From assembly GCA_020442915.1 (NCBI GenBank), contig JAGRJD010000049.1, positions 1-57,589 of the forward strand: a stretch of DNA of 57,589 bases. The letters are read 5' to 3'. Source of the stretch: Thiothrix sp. (GTDB lineage Bacteria; Pseudomonadota; Gammaproteobacteria; Thiotrichales; Thiotrichaceae). The notes under the pieces were generated by a model. It was not told the DNA's origin and ran no database searches. It saw only the letters and a program-made list of their open reading frames with translations. A program made the translations under genes and the position numbers. Below, one piece after another: positions 12,003 to 22,551 of the stretch (positions within the stretch are counted from its first letter, which is position 1; every line of letters starts with the position of its first letter).

Positions 12003-13010
12003 TCAGGTCGCCTGCTTTGCCCGTGCGGCAGTTTCCGCTGCCGCACTTTTTTCTGCCAGCTCTTTTTTACGCTGTACTTTTGCTCGCACCAGTTCGGCCA
12101 TATTGGCCCCGATATGCTTATGGCCGGAATCATCGGCCAGCTGCATCTGCCTGCGGCGCTCGCGGAAGCGCGCTTTCTGCGCCTCAGAAGTCGTGTTGCA
12201 GCAATGTGGACAGCATACGCCCTCCTCATACTGTACCGATAACTGCTCCTGCTCCGAAACCGGATAGCCACAGGAATGGCAAAGGCGGTAACTGCCGCAG
12301 TTCAGGTCATGATCGACCGAAACCCGGTGATCAAACACAAAGCACTCCCCTTCCCACAGACTCTGCTCTTCCGGTACCTTTTCCAGGTAATTCAGGATAC
12401 CGCCATCCAGGTGATAAACCGCTTCTGCGCCCCTGGCGAGGGCATAACCGGTGGACTTCTCACAGCGGATGCCACCGGTACAAAACATGGCGATCTTTTT
12501 GATCCCACGCTGCCCGATCACGTCATCCAGATAATCCTTGAACTCGACAAAGCTGTCCACATCCGGGTCTTCCGCCCCCCTGAAAGTGCCGATCCGGGTT
12601 TCATAACGGTTGCGGGTATCCAGCAGCAGAACATCCTCACGCCGGACCAGCTCGTTCCAGTGCTCGGGGGCCACATAAGTACCGACCAGCTTGTCGGCCC
12701 CCACATCCTTGTCATGAAACGTGACGATCTCCTGTTTTTCCTTGACCTTGAAGCGATGGAAAGGGTCAAACCCGCACCAGGAATATTTGGGTTCCAAGGT
12801 ACCGACCAGTGCCTGCAGTGCAGCCAGAAAAGCATCCAGATCAGTATCCTGACCTGCAATGGTCGAATTGATGCCCTCATCCGCCACAATCAGGGTCCCG
12901 GACACCGGAAACCGTTCGTGCAGAGCACGGATTTTTTCGGCCACCGCTGCCGGTGCCGCAATCGGCATGAATTTGTAAAATGCAGCAACTTTCATGTCTG
13001 TCACAACCAT
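12003..13010 (-). CDS. trhO: tRNA uridine(34) hydroxylase, rhodanese family
   Basis: TrhO (YceA) uses oxygen to make 5-hydroxyuridine at the wobble position of tRNAs. The N-terminal acylphosphatase-like part (VSGTLIVADEGINSTIAG) is followed by a rhodanese domain with the active-site loop MFCTGGIRCEKSTGYA. A Cys-rich tail (CHSCGYP, CCPHCC) follows and is typical of the long form. The product is 335 residues from the ATG at 13010. The inner ATG at 12995 (MKVAAFYKF) is an equally good start, and neither has a clear ribosome site. The gene is convergent with the VWD-like protein gene. Confidence 0.93.
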   Translation of the reverse strand: MVVTDMKVAAFYKFMPIAAPAAVAEKIRALHERFPVSGTLIVADEGINSTIAGQDTDLDAFLAALQALVGTLEPKYSWCGFDPFHRFKVKEKQEIVTFHDKDVGADKLVGTYVAPEHWNELVRREDVLLLDTRNRYETRIGTFRGAEDPDVDSFVEFKDYLDDVIGQRGIKKIAMFCTGGIRCEKSTGYALARGAEAVYHLDGGILNYLEKVPEEQSLWEGECFVFDHRVSVDHDLNCGSYRLCHSCGYPVSEQEQLSVQYEEGVCCPHCCNTTSEAQKARFRERRRQMQLADDSGHKHIGANMAELVRAKVQRKKELAEKSAAAETAARAKQAT

Positions 13011-13158
13011 TATCAAATAACTGTCAAACAACGGGCACCATCATAGCACCGTCAATACAGTGCAATCACCTGTACCACCCCGAACCTTTGACCCAGGTCA
13101 TGGTCCATTAATTTGAGCGTTAACTCACCATACCGACCAGGAGCAATAAACAAAACTC

Positions 13159-14535
13159 ATGAAAAATTCACTCACTATACCCCGAACCCTGCTGCCCGCT
13201 CTGCTTGGTATGCTGTTGCTGACAGGCTGTGATGACGGCAGCAATGAGCAGCCCCTGGCAGACACCCCGGAGTCAGCCCTGCAGCAGGCCCGTGAAGCAG
13301 CACTCTACGATGAAGTCGACAGCCTTAATTACCTGAATGATCAGGCGGCAAAACGGGCACAGCAGACCGAAACCGAAGCGCTGGAAGAATGGAATTCGCC
13401 TCAGGCTTTTGCCGCCCGCTCCGCACTGCGCACCGGTGAATACGATTTCACACCCCCGCCCACCCCCCCGGTCAGCCGTCCGGGCCAGCTGCTCAACCTG
13501 CCACCAGTCAGCAGCCCGCGCTTTACCGTCAGGGACCGCCAATGGCCTGTGGCGGGTGAAGTCAGCATTGCCATGTGGTCACAGGATAAACTCTCGGCCT
13601 TCAGTATCAGCATTGACGACAACCATGTGCAGGATCATCCCTTCTGGTTCGAGATGGGCGAACGTTACGGCTGGAAATGGACCTGGTTTGTGATCGCCAA
13701 TCAGGTGGGCTGGGGCGCACATGATCACTGGGGACACTGGCAGCTGGTACAGGACAAGGGCCATGATGTGCAGACCCATACCTACAGCCACCTGTGTGAT
13801 GCCCTGTTCTACACTTACCGTGAATACCGCCAGTCACAGGTGGTCATCGACCAGAATGTGGAAGGTGCCAGGGTGGTGGCCATGGGCTACCCCTTCGGCC
13901 TCAATACCAACAAGGCCGGCTCCCCCTGCGCCCCACTGACCAGCGCACGGACCCAGAATGACCGCACCCAGGCCGCCAGATATTTCCTGGCCGCACGCGA
14001 TGTCTACGGCGCTCTCACCAGCCCGGCCCGAATCGATTTCCTCAATGTACCCTCCGTCAGCTCGGCGCGTAATTTCCTGAATGCGGATGCACCCTGGGCC
14101 TATTTCGACAGCACCCTCGACCCGGCCAGCAATAACTGGCGCAGCTGGTACTCCGCCCATTTTCATGGCCTTTACGCTCAGACCGACAAAGATTATGTGG
14201 TGCAGATACTGGATCATCTGAAAAACAGGGAAGCCGATGTCTGGGTCGGCAGCTTCACGGCAGTGGCCCGCTATGCCCAGGAATTTGCCACGGCACGCAT
14301 TACCAACCTGCAGCAAGGCAGCAACAGTACCCGTTTTGAAGTCAGGGATGACATGAACGACGGCTGGTTTGATGAACCACTGACCCTCAAACTGCGCCTG
14401 CCGGAGGGCAGCACCACCGCCAGTGCCACCCAGCAGGGCGTTGCCATTCCGGCACGGGTGGTTACACACGCCGGTAACGTGTATGCACTGGTGGATGCCA
14501 AGCCGGATCAGGGCGTGGTGGCAATAAACTACTGA
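13159..14535 (+). CDS. lipoprotein with polysaccharide-deacetylase (CE4) fold
   Basis: This is a 458-residue predicted lipoprotein with signal peptide and lipobox LLLTGC (Cys about residue 24). Motifs of the NodB/CE4 fold are visible: SISIDDNH carries the metal-binding Asp pair, and HDVQTHTYSHLCD supplies the His-x3-His metal ligands. Later conserved patches are less clear, and the C-terminal 120 residues look like a separate beta domain. The likely role is deacetylation of an envelope or capsular sugar, but the substrate is unknown. Its last 7 bp overlap the converging sugar dehydrogenase gene. Confidence 0.75.
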   Translation: MKNSLTIPRTLLPALLGMLLLTGCDDGSNEQPLADTPESALQQAREAALYDEVDSLNYLNDQAAKRAQQTETEALEEWNSPQAFAARSALRTGEYDFTPPPTPPVSRPGQLLNLPPVSSPRFTVRDRQWPVAGEVSIAMWSQDKLSAFSISIDDNHVQDHPFWFEMGERYGWKWTWFVIANQVGWGAHDHWGHWQLVQDKGHDVQTHTYSHLCDALFYTYREYRQSQVVIDQNVEGARVVAMGYPFGLNTNKAGSPCAPLTSARTQNDRTQAARYFLAARDVYGALTSPARIDFLNVPSVSSARNFLNADAPWAYFDSTLDPASNNWRSWYSAHFHGLYAQTDKDYVVQILDHLKNREADVWVGSFTAVARYAQEFATARITNLQQGSNSTRFEVRDDMNDGWFDEPLTLKLRLPEGSTTASATQQGVAIPARVVTHAGNVYALVDAKPDQGVVAINY

Positions 14536-15638
14536 GCAGGCTCCAGCCGGTACAGGCCACCATCGGCTTCATCGGTCAGGAGCCAGACATAGCCATCCGG
14601 CCCCTGCCTGACATCGCGGATGCGTCCGATCGCGCCCTGCAGCAGACGTTCCTGCTCGACCAGCCGGCCCTCCTGCAGCCCGAGCCGCACCAGCAGCTGG
14701 AACTTCAGGGCACCGACCAGCAGGCTGCCCTGCCAGCCGGGGTAGCGGTTGCCGGTGTAAAAAGTCATGCCGGACGGGGCAATGGACGGTACCCAGGTCA
14801 GCAGCGGCTGCTCCATGCCGGTCTGGGTTGTGCGTCCCTCCCCGACCTTGCCACCACCGTATTCCTCACCATAGGTGATGACCGGCCAACCATAATTGGC
14901 ACCGGCACGAATGGCATTGACCTCATCCCCGCCCTGCGGCCCATGTTCATGCGTCCACAGCTGGCCGGTCTGTGGATGGATGGCGGCCCCCTGCTGGTTG
15001 CGGTGGCCATAGCTCCAGATTTCAGGCGCGGCCCCGGCCTGCCCCACAAACGGGTTGTCGTCAGGCACCCGCCCATCATCCTGCAGACGGATCACGCTGC
15101 CGGCATGATTGCCCAGCTCCTGCGCCAGCTCACGACGCCCCTTGTCACCCAGGGTCAGGAACAGGTAGCCCTGACGATCAAACACCAGCTGCCCACCGTA
15201 GTGGTGACGGGTATTAACCTTGGGGGTGGCCCGGAAAATCGCCTCCACCCCGGTCAAAATGCCATCACGGTATTTGCCACGACCGACATGGGTACTGTAA
15301 CCGCCCTCACCGGCTGCCGCATAAGCAAAGTACAGCCAGCGGTTTTCAGCAAACTGCGGATGCAGGGCCAGCCCCAGCAGCCCCCCCTGCCCGCCGGCAG
15401 CCACCTTCGGCAGCCCCTGAACCGGCTGTGACAGCAAACGACCATTCACAATCCGGCGCAGCTGGCCGGGACGCTCGGAGACCAGCATTTCCCCTTCCGG
15501 CAGAAACACCATGCTCCACGGAAACGTCAGCCCGGACACTACCTCGACCGCCCGCACCGAACCGGCTGCTGATGCAGGTGGCGAAAACAGCAGCCCGGCA
15601 GCCATCAAGAAAGGTAGACAAACAGCAGCAGACTTCAT
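14529..15638 (-). CDS. periplasmic PQQ-dependent aldose sugar dehydrogenase
   Basis: This 369-residue protein has a Sec signal peptide (MKSAAVCLPFLMAAGLLF ... ASA) and a six-bladed beta-propeller of the glucose/sorbosone dehydrogenase family. Recognisable blocks are LTFPWSMVFLPEGEMLVSER, GGQGGLLGLALHPQF, SYGHRNQQGAAIHP, HEHGPQGGDEVN and GANYGWPVI. The family oxidises aldoses using PQQ. No pqq genes are in the window, so cofactor supply cannot be judged. GGAGG sits 6 bases before the ATG. The gene is close to E. coli yliI in type. Confidence 0.88.
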   Translation of the reverse strand: MKSAAVCLPFLMAAGLLFSPPASAAGSVRAVEVVSGLTFPWSMVFLPEGEMLVSERPGQLRRIVNGRLLSQPVQGLPKVAAGGQGGLLGLALHPQFAENRWLYFAYAAAGEGGYSTHVGRGKYRDGILTGVEAIFRATPKVNTRHHYGGQLVFDRQGYLFLTLGDKGRRELAQELGNHAGSVIRLQDDGRVPDDNPFVGQAGAAPEIWSYGHRNQQGAAIHPQTGQLWTHEHGPQGGDEVNAIRAGANYGWPVITYGEEYGGGKVGEGRTTQTGMEQPLLTWVPSIAPSGMTFYTGNRYPGWQGSLLVGALKFQLLVRLGLQEGRLVEQERLLQGAIGRIRDVRQGPDGYVWLLTDEADGGLYRLEPAQ

Positions 15639-15730
15639 GGAAAACCTCCGGGATTCAGGATAAGGCGTACCCCCTGTATACCCGTATTATTCATCCACTG
15701 CCAATATTGCCCAGCGCTCAGGCTGCTTTG

Positions 15731-17194
15731 TCACAGTCCCAGTGTCTGCCACATGGCATCAACCCTGGCTTTCACCGCTGCATCCATCACAATCGGGGTT
15801 CCCCACTCACGCGTGGTCTCGCCCGGCCATTTGCCGGTTGCGTCCAGCCCCATTTTCGATCCCAGCCCGGATACCGGCGAAGCAAAATCCAGGTAATCAA
15901 TCGGCGTATTCTCCATCAGGGTGGTATCCCGTGCCGGGTCCATGCGTGTGGTCATGGCCCAGATCACATCCTCCCAGCTGCGGGTATTGATATCGTCATC
16001 CACTACAATGATGAACTTGGTATACATAAACTGACGCAGGAATGACCACACCCCCATCATCACCCGCTTGGCATGCCCCGGATACTGTTTCTTGATACTG
16101 ACCACTGCCATGCGGTAGGAACACCCTTCCGGCGGCAGGTAAAAATCCACAATCTCGGGAAACTGCTTCTGCAGAATGGGTACAAATACCTCATTCAGCG
16201 CCACTCCCAGAATGGCCGGCTCATCCGGCGGGCGTCCGGTATAGGTACTGTGATAGATCGGGTCCTGACGGTGCGTCAGGCGCTCAATGGTAAATACCGG
16301 AAATTGATCCACTTCGTTGTAATAGCCGGTGTGATCGCCAAACGGCCCTTCCGGGGCCATGTCATCCGGATAGATATGCCCCTCCAGGACGATTTCGGCA
16401 GAGGCCGGCACCTGTAAATCCACGCCCATGGCCTGTACCAGCTCGGTACGCGACCCACGCAACAGCCCCGCAAAGGCATATTCCGACAGCGTATCCGGTA
16501 CCGGTGTCACTGCTCCCAGAATGGTGGCCGGATCGGTGCCGATGGCCACGGCCACGGGAAACGGCTGCCCCGGATGTTGCTGCTGGAACTCACGGAAATC
16601 CAGCGCGCCACCCCGGTGCGAAAGCCAGCGCATGATCACCCGGTTTCTGCCGATGACCTGCTGGCGATAGATGCCGAGATTCTGGCGTTTCTGGTGTGGC
16701 CCGCGGGTAATCACCAACCCCCAGGTAATCAGGGGTGCGACATCCCCCGGCCAGCAATGCTGAATCGGCAGCCTGCCCAGGTCGATCTGGTCCCCTTCCA
16801 GCACCACCGCCTGACAGGCCGCCTTGCGCACCACCTTCGGTGCCATGTCCAGCACCTTGCGGAAAATCGGCAGGGTTTCCAGCGCACTTTTAAAGCCTTT
16901 GGGAGGGTCGGGCTGCTTGAGCAGCGCCAGCAGTTTTCCGACTTCACGCAAGGCGTCGGTGGACGCCTCCCCCATGCCCAATGCCACCCGACGTGGTGTA
17001 CCAAACAGGTTGGCCAGTACCGGTACCTGATGGCCTTTGGGGTTCTCAAACAGCAGGGCCGGTCCCTGGGCACGCAATACCCGGTCAGCAATCTCGGTCA
17101 TCTCCAGATGCGGGTCCACCTCCACGCTGATGCGCTTCAGCTCCCCCATCTGCTCCAGCTGACGGATGAAATCGCGCAGGTCCTGATATTTCAT
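15731..17194 (-). CDS. ubiD: 4-hydroxy-3-polyprenylbenzoate decarboxylase
   Basis: UbiD removes the carboxyl group of the ubiquinone precursor using prenylated FMN made by UbiX. The 487-residue length is standard. The N-terminus [22 protein letters not shown], the central [16 protein letters not shown] and [12 protein letters not shown], and the C-terminal block [20 protein letters not shown] are family signatures. Its ATG overlaps the stop of the GFA gene (ATGA at 17191-17194), so the two are translationally coupled. Confidence 0.97.
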   Translation of the reverse strand: MKYQDLRDFIRQLEQMGELKRISVEVDPHLEMTEIADRVLRAQGPALLFENPKGHQVPVLANLFGTPRRVALGMGEASTDALREVGKLLALLKQPDPPKGFKSALETLPIFRKVLDMAPKVVRKAACQAVVLEGDQIDLGRLPIQHCWPGDVAPLITWGLVITRGPHQKRQNLGIYRQQVIGRNRVIMRWLSHRGGALDFREFQQQHPGQPFPVAVAIGTDPATILGAVTPVPDTLSEYAFAGLLRGSRTELVQAMGVDLQVPASAEIVLEGHIYPDDMAPEGPFGDHTGYYNEVDQFPVFTIERLTHRQDPIYHSTYTGRPPDEPAILGVALNEVFVPILQKQFPEIVDFYLPPEGCSYRMAVVSIKKQYPGHAKRVMMGVWSFLRQFMYTKFIIVVDDDINTRSWEDVIWAMTTRMDPARDTTLMENTPIDYLDFASPVSGLGSKMGLDATGKWPGETTREWGTPIVMDAAVKARVDAMWQTLGL

Positions 17195-17598
17195 CCGGGG
17201 AACCTGTCCGAACGGGGCGCACTGCAGGCGCTGTCATACCAGTGCGCATGCTCCCTCCAGAAAATATTGTGCTGGGGCGTCAGGCCCGGCTCCTCGTCCA
17301 GTGCACCTGCCGGCACAAGCAGCATGCCGGTACGGCGCGACTGAAACGGCAGACCGGCACCACACTCACGGCAGAACACCTTGCGGAAATTATTGTCGGG
17401 ATGGTCAAAAGTTTGCAGCAGTTCCTGCCCGGCAATCCATTCCAGCGCCTCCATGTCGGTAAACAGGTTGGAGGCATGAGCGGAGCCGGTGATCTTGCGG
17501 CACTGTACGCAATGGCACAGGTTAAAAACCTTGAAATGATTGGCAACACGAAAACGCACCTTGCCACACAGGCAACTGCCCTGGATAAACTCGCGCAT
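17191..17598 (-). CDS. GFA/CENP-V family zinc protein
   Basis: This is a 135-residue protein of the glutathione-dependent formaldehyde-activating (GFA) fold. Zinc-binding cysteines are visible as [27 protein letters not shown] and [11 protein letters not shown], in the family order and spacing. Most members have no proven enzyme activity, so no reaction is assigned. It is upstream of ubiD with an ATGA overlap. CAGGAG lies about 10 bases before its ATG. Confidence 0.88.
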   Translation of the reverse strand: MREFIQGSCLCGKVRFRVANHFKVFNLCHCVQCRKITGSAHASNLFTDMEALEWIAGQELLQTFDHPDNNFRKVFCRECGAGLPFQSRRTGMLLVPAGALDEEPGLTPQHNIFWREHAHWYDSACSAPRSDRFPG

Positions 17599-17604
17599 GT
17601 GATT

Positions 17605-17745
17605 TCAGCTCCTGATCAGGGTTGACGGTAACAGCCAAGTATCATGCCATACCGCACTGATGGCACCAAACATCCTGCCGCCTGCATCAACCACCGGCAG
17701 ACGCTGAACGGATTTCTGCCGGTACAGGGAAAAAGTCGGCAAAAA
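17605..17745 (-). pseudogene. remnant of a CBS-domain protein
   Basis: Reading the minus strand in the frame that stops at 17605-17607 gives a stretch including SVQRLPVVDAGGRMFGAIS, which has the classic CBS-domain pattern (LPVVD, then G, then GxIS). No in-frame ATG and no ribosome site lie upstream, and the frame dissolves under the start of the ChaN gene. It is probably the 3' end of a lost gene. Its stop is 7 bp before the GFA start codon. Confidence 0.45.
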
Positions 17746-17772
17746 CGGATATGATTCAAACCTGTTCGATTG

Positions 17773-19017
17773 ATGGTTCAGAAAATGAGCGTTACCCGCA
17801 TGATTACCCGCCTGCTCCAGAAAACCCTGCTGGTTTCACCACTCCTGCTGGGTGGCTGCAGCACTTTCCCATCCGGTACGGATACAACGGCACCGCCTGC
17901 TGCCGAAACCCGGGCTCAGGGGACCAGGATGGCGGAGGCTCCGTTCATGCCCGATGCCATACAGCAAGGGAAACGGCTGCCGTTTCCAGCCTGGAGTGCC
18001 CTGCTCGCAGCGCCGCGTGTCATCATTGCCGGTGAACAGCACGACCAGTATCAGGACCATCGGGTGCAACTGGAGGTGCTGCGTACCCTGTACCGGCAGA
18101 ACCCCGCGCTGGCCATTGGTGTGGAGTGGTTCCAGCAGCCGGTTCAAGGTGTCATTGATGCCTATCTCGCCGGCCAGATCACGGAAACCACCCTGTTGCA
18201 GCGCAGTGGTTACTATCAGCGCTGGGGTTATGACTACCGCATGCTGCGCCCGATCATGGCGTTTGCCCGCACCCACCACCTGCCGGTACTGGCACTGAAT
18301 GCCCCGCAGGAACTGACGCGCAAGATCGGGCGTGGCGGGTTGGCTGCCCTCACCCCCGCCGAGCGCAGACAGCTCCCCGCTGCCATCACACCGGCTGACA
18401 ACGCCTACCGCCAATACCTGCAGACCGTATTTGCCAGACATGGCGGGCATGGGCAGTTCGAGCATTTCCTGACCGTTCAGCGGGTCTGGGAAGAGACCAT
18501 GAGCGCCAACGCCGTGCGTTACCTGCAGCAGCACCCCGGACAGCGCCTGCTGATTCTGGCCGGCAGGGGGCACATGAGTCAGGGCCGGGGCATTCCAGCG
18601 GATATCAGGCGCCGGCTGCCACAGACAAACCTGCTGACCCTGATCACGGAAACGCCGGAAGAACAGGAGACCTCCCCACAGGGACCGGCTCAGACCGGCC
18701 CGGTAACTGCCGACCTGCAGGTACTGGCTGAACCGATGCAGCTGCCCGCCAGCGGCAAACTGGGAGCCTGGCTGATGAGCGATGTCAGGGGGGTTTCCAT
18801 CCGTGGTCTGGTCAGCGGCGGTGCCGCAGAAAAGGCCGGACTCAAGGATGGCGATTACCTGACACAAATCAATGGCGGCCCCGTTACCGACAAGGGCGAT
18901 ATTCTGCAGGTGGTGGCCATGAGTCCTCCCGGTACCCCAGTCACCCTGCAGCTGAAACGCCAGATTCCACACCGGAAGCAGCCGGCACTGCAGACCATCC
19001 GGGTGATACTGGAATAA
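17773..19017 (+). CDS. ChaN-type heme-binding lipoprotein fused to a PDZ domain
   Basis: This 414-residue predicted lipoprotein has the lipobox LLLGGC about 30 residues in. Residues about 80-300 match the ChaN (DUF399) fold: [32 protein letters not shown] and [16 protein letters not shown] carry conserved His/Glu positions. ChaN from Campylobacter binds heme and is iron-regulated. Residues about 325-410 form a PDZ domain ([26 protein letters not shown]). The two-domain form is known in gammaproteobacteria. Starts at 17773 and 17785 are both possible, with no clear ribosome site. No Fur box was recognised. Confidence 0.8.
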   Translation: MVQKMSVTRMITRLLQKTLLVSPLLLGGCSTFPSGTDTTAPPAAETRAQGTRMAEAPFMPDAIQQGKRLPFPAWSALLAAPRVIIAGEQHDQYQDHRVQLEVLRTLYRQNPALAIGVEWFQQPVQGVIDAYLAGQITETTLLQRSGYYQRWGYDYRMLRPIMAFARTHHLPVLALNAPQELTRKIGRGGLAALTPAERRQLPAAITPADNAYRQYLQTVFARHGGHGQFEHFLTVQRVWEETMSANAVRYLQQHPGQRLLILAGRGHMSQGRGIPADIRRRLPQTNLLTLITETPEEQETSPQGPAQTGPVTADLQVLAEPMQLPASGKLGAWLMSDVRGVSIRGLVSGGAAEKAGLKDGDYLTQINGGPVTDKGDILQVVAMSPPGTPVTLQLKRQIPHRKQPALQTIRVILE

Positions 19018-19150
19018 GCGGACGGTAAAAAATGCAAAAGCAGGGGTGGAATCCAGCCGGGGGGAAACGCCTGAAATGCCGACGACGCTTCCCCGGTTTT
19101 CCGCTACAATCGCCGCTTTCAGCCCAGCAGCCAGATTGCGTATAGCCGAT

Positions 19151-20743
19151 ATGTCCGAACTGAAACAGGAAGCCGCCCGCCGGCGCACATTTGCCATTAT
19201 CTCCCACCCCGATGCGGGGAAAACCACCATGACCGAAAAGGTACTGCTGTTCGGGGGGGCGATCCAGCTGGCCGGAACCGTGCGCGGTCGCAAGGCGGCC
19301 CGCCATGCCACCTCCGACTGGATGGCCATGGAAAAGGAGCGCGGAATTTCCGTCACCTCCTCCGTGATGCAGTTCCCGTACCGGGAGCGGATCGTCAATC
19401 TGCTGGATACCCCCGGCCATGAAGACTTTTCCGAGGACACCTACCGGGTGCTGACGGCGGTGGACTCCGCGCTGATGGTCATCGACGTGGCCAAGGGGGT
19501 TGAGGAGCGCACCATCAAGCTGATGGAAGTCTGCCGCCTGCGCACCACTCCGATCATGACCTTCATCAACAAGCTCGACCGCGAAGGCAAGGAGCCGATT
19601 GAGCTGCTGGATGAAGTGGAAACGGTATTGAACATCCGCTGTGCGCCGATTACCTGGCCGATCGGCATGGGCAAAACACTGAAAGGCATCTATCATCTGT
19701 ATCAGGACAAGGCCATTTTATACAAACCGGATACCGAACGCCGACAGCACTATGAGGAGGTGGCCGGGTTGGACAATGCACGTCTGGACGAATTGCTGGG
19801 TACCCAGGCAACCGAACTGCGTGAAGCAATTGAACTGGTCAAGGGAGCCAGCCACACCTTTGACCTGGATGCCTACCTGCGTGGAGCGTTGACCCCCGTT
19901 TACTTCGGCACGGCCCTGAACAGCTTCGGCATCCGCGAACTGCTGGATGATTTCGTGGAGTATGCACCCGCCCCCCAGTCTCACCAGACTACCACCCGCA
20001 GCGTATCGGCCACCGAAACGCCGTTCACCGGATTCGTGTTCAAGATACAGGCCAATATGGACCCGCAGCACCGTGACCGCATGGCCTTCGTGCGCATCTG
20101 CTCCGGGCAGTACCAGAAAGGCATGAAGGTCAGGCAGGTCCGCAGCGGCAAGGACATCAAGATTCCGGATGCCATGACCTTCATGGCTGCCGAACGTGAA
20201 CATGTGGAGGATGCCTGGCCGGGCGACATCATCGGCATTCACAATCATGGCAGCATCCGTATCGGCGATACGTTCACCCAGGGCGAGGCACTGCAGTTTA
20301 CCGGCATCCCGAACTTCGCTCCCGAACTGTTCCGCCGGGCACAGTTGAAAGATCCGCTGAAAATGAAAAAACTGCAGAAAGGGCTGGGGGAGCTGTGCGA
20401 GGAAGGCGCGACCCAGCTGTTCAAGCCCCTGAGCAGCAACGACCTGATTCTGGGGGCGGTCGGTGTGCTGCAGTTCGATGTCGTGGCCCAGCGCCTGAAA
20501 GATGAGTACAAGGTGGATGCGGTATTCGAGGCCGTGAATGTCCAGACGGCCCGCTGGGTCAGCTCCCGGAATGAAAAGCAGTTTGCCGAATTCAAGCTCA
20601 AGGCAGCCCAGAATCTGGCCATCGACCACAGCGGCGGGCTGGTTTACATCGCACCGACCCGGGTCAACCTGCAACTGGCCATGGAAAAATGGCCGGACAT
20701 TGCATTTCATGCTACCCGTGAGCATGGTGTTGAAATCGGCTGA
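19151..20743 (+). CDS. prfC: peptide chain release factor 3
   Basis: RF3 is the translational GTPase that recycles RF1 and RF2 from the ribosome. The 530-residue product from the ATG at 19151 ([20 protein letters not shown]) has the family length. The G motifs are present: P-loop HPDAGKTT, switch [10 protein letters not shown], and NKLDR for guanine binding. A frame from 19046 would add 35 residues with no conserved pattern, so the inner ATG is preferred. It lies downstream of the ChaN gene in the same direction. Confidence 0.97.
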   Translation: MSELKQEAARRRTFAIISHPDAGKTTMTEKVLLFGGAIQLAGTVRGRKAARHATSDWMAMEKERGISVTSSVMQFPYRERIVNLLDTPGHEDFSEDTYRVLTAVDSALMVIDVAKGVEERTIKLMEVCRLRTTPIMTFINKLDREGKEPIELLDEVETVLNIRCAPITWPIGMGKTLKGIYHLYQDKAILYKPDTERRQHYEEVAGLDNARLDELLGTQATELREAIELVKGASHTFDLDAYLRGALTPVYFGTALNSFGIRELLDDFVEYAPAPQSHQTTTRSVSATETPFTGFVFKIQANMDPQHRDRMAFVRICSGQYQKGMKVRQVRSGKDIKIPDAMTFMAAEREHVEDAWPGDIIGIHNHGSIRIGDTFTQGEALQFTGIPNFAPELFRRAQLKDPLKMKKLQKGLGELCEEGATQLFKPLSSNDLILGAVGVLQFDVVAQRLKDEYKVDAVFEAVNVQTARWVSSRNEKQFAEFKLKAAQNLAIDHSGGLVYIAPTRVNLQLAMEKWPDIAFHATREHGVEIG

Positions 20744-20870
20744 CGATCCACAGGAAATGTCGCAGGTTTTGTGCGGTTCTGAGGTGACGGGCTGTAACAA
20801 GGCAAGTATGATGGTTTTGGAGGATTGCCTGCTTTACGCTGATTCCGCCGCAATGCAAATCAGATCTGAC

Positions 20871-20886
20871 CCCTCAAACCTGAGGG
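20871..20886. terminator. small GC hairpin between prfC and the regulatory cassette
   Basis: CCCTCA and TGAGGG form a perfect 6-bp stem around AACC. No T-run follows. It could be a weak terminator or a 5' leader element of the downstream gene. Confidence 0.3.
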
Positions 20887-20936
20887 CAGGGGGAAGCTGA
20901 AGCTGACAGGACTGATGGTTTTATCGAGGAACCCGT

Positions 20937-22529
20937 ATGGATGAGCAACAAATCAAGCATGAACTGACAAGGGTTTTGGCCAGTGAAAGTTTTCGCTCCC
21001 GAAAACAGATGTGCAACTTCCTGCAGTTCATTGTTGATGAGACCCTGGAAGGGCGCGGACGCTACCTGAAGCAGTACACCATTGCCGTACACGGCCTCGG
21101 CAAACAGGAAGATTTCTCACCCGGCGAGAATCCGCTGGTACGGGTGGAAGCCGGGCGGCTGCGCAAGCTGCTGGTGGATTATTACAATACCGACGGGCGC
21201 AACAGCAGTGTGCGCATCACCCTGCCCAAGGGCAGCTATCAGCCCGAATTTCAGGAAAACGTGGTGGATGGCAAGGGCTTTGTCGAACGCCGCCGGGAGG
21301 ACCGCCGTGCCGCCAACGTCACCCGCGCCTATTCCGAAGGCATGCGGGTTCTGCTGGGGTTCAAGCTGTTTTCCCCCTCCCAGCAGAACAGCGAACTTTA
21401 TTACCTGCTGGTCAGGGACTTCACCCTGCTGCTGAACAAGTTCCCGTTCATCAAATTTCTGTCGGCCTCCCCCAACAACACCAGCAACCTGTCCGCCCAC
21501 GAATACCTCAAACACATCTGGGACAACTACCAGGCTGATTTCCTGCTTAAAATGGATGTCGAGGTACTGGCCAACCGCCTGAGCCTGAAATCCCTGCTGC
21601 TGCACGCTGTCACGGAAGAAGTTGTCTGGGGCGACACCTTCGACATCCACGATGCAAAATCCAGCAAGGACATGGAGCGGGTCTACCAGCGGCTGGCCAA
21701 CGACCTGTTTGCCATTGACAGTGGTGTTGCCCTGCGTTACTGGAGCCAGTATATCCAGAGTGAAGCCTCCCGCTCCAAGGAGCACAACCATGCCCTGCTG
21801 TACCTGAGCAACTCCTTCATGGGGTATTCCGCCCGTGAACTGCAGGTGGCACTTGATTACTGCAACCACCGGCTGGCCGAACACCCGCATGATACCATTG
21901 CCATGCAGGTCTACCTCTACCTGAGCATCCAGGACATGCTGTACGGCTATCAGATACTGGACCGGGCCAGTGAACGCTTTGTGGAAGTGGCCCGAACCCT
22001 GATCCGCCTGTCGCCGGACAGTGCCGAGTCACGTCTGTTTTTCGCCTTCGCCAGCTTCCTGCAGAATGACGACCAGCTCTGTCGCAGCGAGATTGACAAG
22101 GCACTGGTTCTCAACAAGTATTCGGCTTTCAACCACTTCTTCGCCAGTGGCCTGTATTATGTGCTGGGCGACTACCCGGAAGCCGATAGCGCCATTGATC
22201 AGGCCATCAGCATGAGTCACCGCCACCCGGACTGGTACCATCTGCTGTGCTTTATCCGTGACTACCGCCGCCAGGACTATGCCGCTGCACTGGAGCAGGC
22301 CCGCAGCATCTACATTGCCTGGGGTGGCCTGCTGCGTGCGCTGGCCTACCGGAAACTGGAGGCGGAAGCCGATGTCAGCCGGGAAATGCGCCAGATCAAC
22401 GGTCAGGATTTCCGGGTTCTTGATGATGACAACGAGCTGATGACCGACATCATTGAAGACAATGAATTCCTGCATGCCATGCTGCGGGACATGCGCAGCC
22501 TGCTGGCCGGCATCCGCCACCAGCACTGA
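20937..22529 (+). CDS. regulatory protein with N-terminal wHTH-like domain and TPR-like repeats
   Basis: This 530-residue protein has an N-terminal block of about 110 residues (FLQFIVDETLEGRGRYLKQY ... VRVEAGRLRKLLVDYYN, then ITLPKGSYQPEF). That block is the conserved domain found at the start of many TPR and adenylate-cyclase-like regulators and is thought to be a winged helix. The rest is helical, with TPR-like pairs near residues 330-470 (ALDYCNHRLAEHPHD, LNKYSAFNHFFASGLYYVLGDYPEA). It has no membrane segment. It is followed 22 bp later by the BaeS-like kinase and probably shares its transcript, which suggests a role in the same response. The exact function is unknown. Confidence 0.68.
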   Translation: MDEQQIKHELTRVLASESFRSRKQMCNFLQFIVDETLEGRGRYLKQYTIAVHGLGKQEDFSPGENPLVRVEAGRLRKLLVDYYNTDGRNSSVRITLPKGSYQPEFQENVVDGKGFVERRREDRRAANVTRAYSEGMRVLLGFKLFSPSQQNSELYYLLVRDFTLLLNKFPFIKFLSASPNNTSNLSAHEYLKHIWDNYQADFLLKMDVEVLANRLSLKSLLLHAVTEEVVWGDTFDIHDAKSSKDMERVYQRLANDLFAIDSGVALRYWSQYIQSEASRSKEHNHALLYLSNSFMGYSARELQVALDYCNHRLAEHPHDTIAMQVYLYLSIQDMLYGYQILDRASERFVEVARTLIRLSPDSAESRLFFAFASFLQNDDQLCRSEIDKALVLNKYSAFNHFFASGLYYVLGDYPEADSAIDQAISMSHRHPDWYHLLCFIRDYRRQDYAAALEQARSIYIAWGGLLRALAYRKLEAEADVSREMRQINGQDFRVLDDDNELMTDIIEDNEFLHAMLRDMRSLLAGIRHQH

Positions 22530-22551
22530 CAGAAGGTCCGCACGGGCCGGC

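Noticed and set aside
17836..19440. 534-codon minus-strand frame opposite the ChaN and prfC genes
   Set aside because: The plus-strand frames have clear ChaN, PDZ and RF3 motifs; the antisense frame has none.
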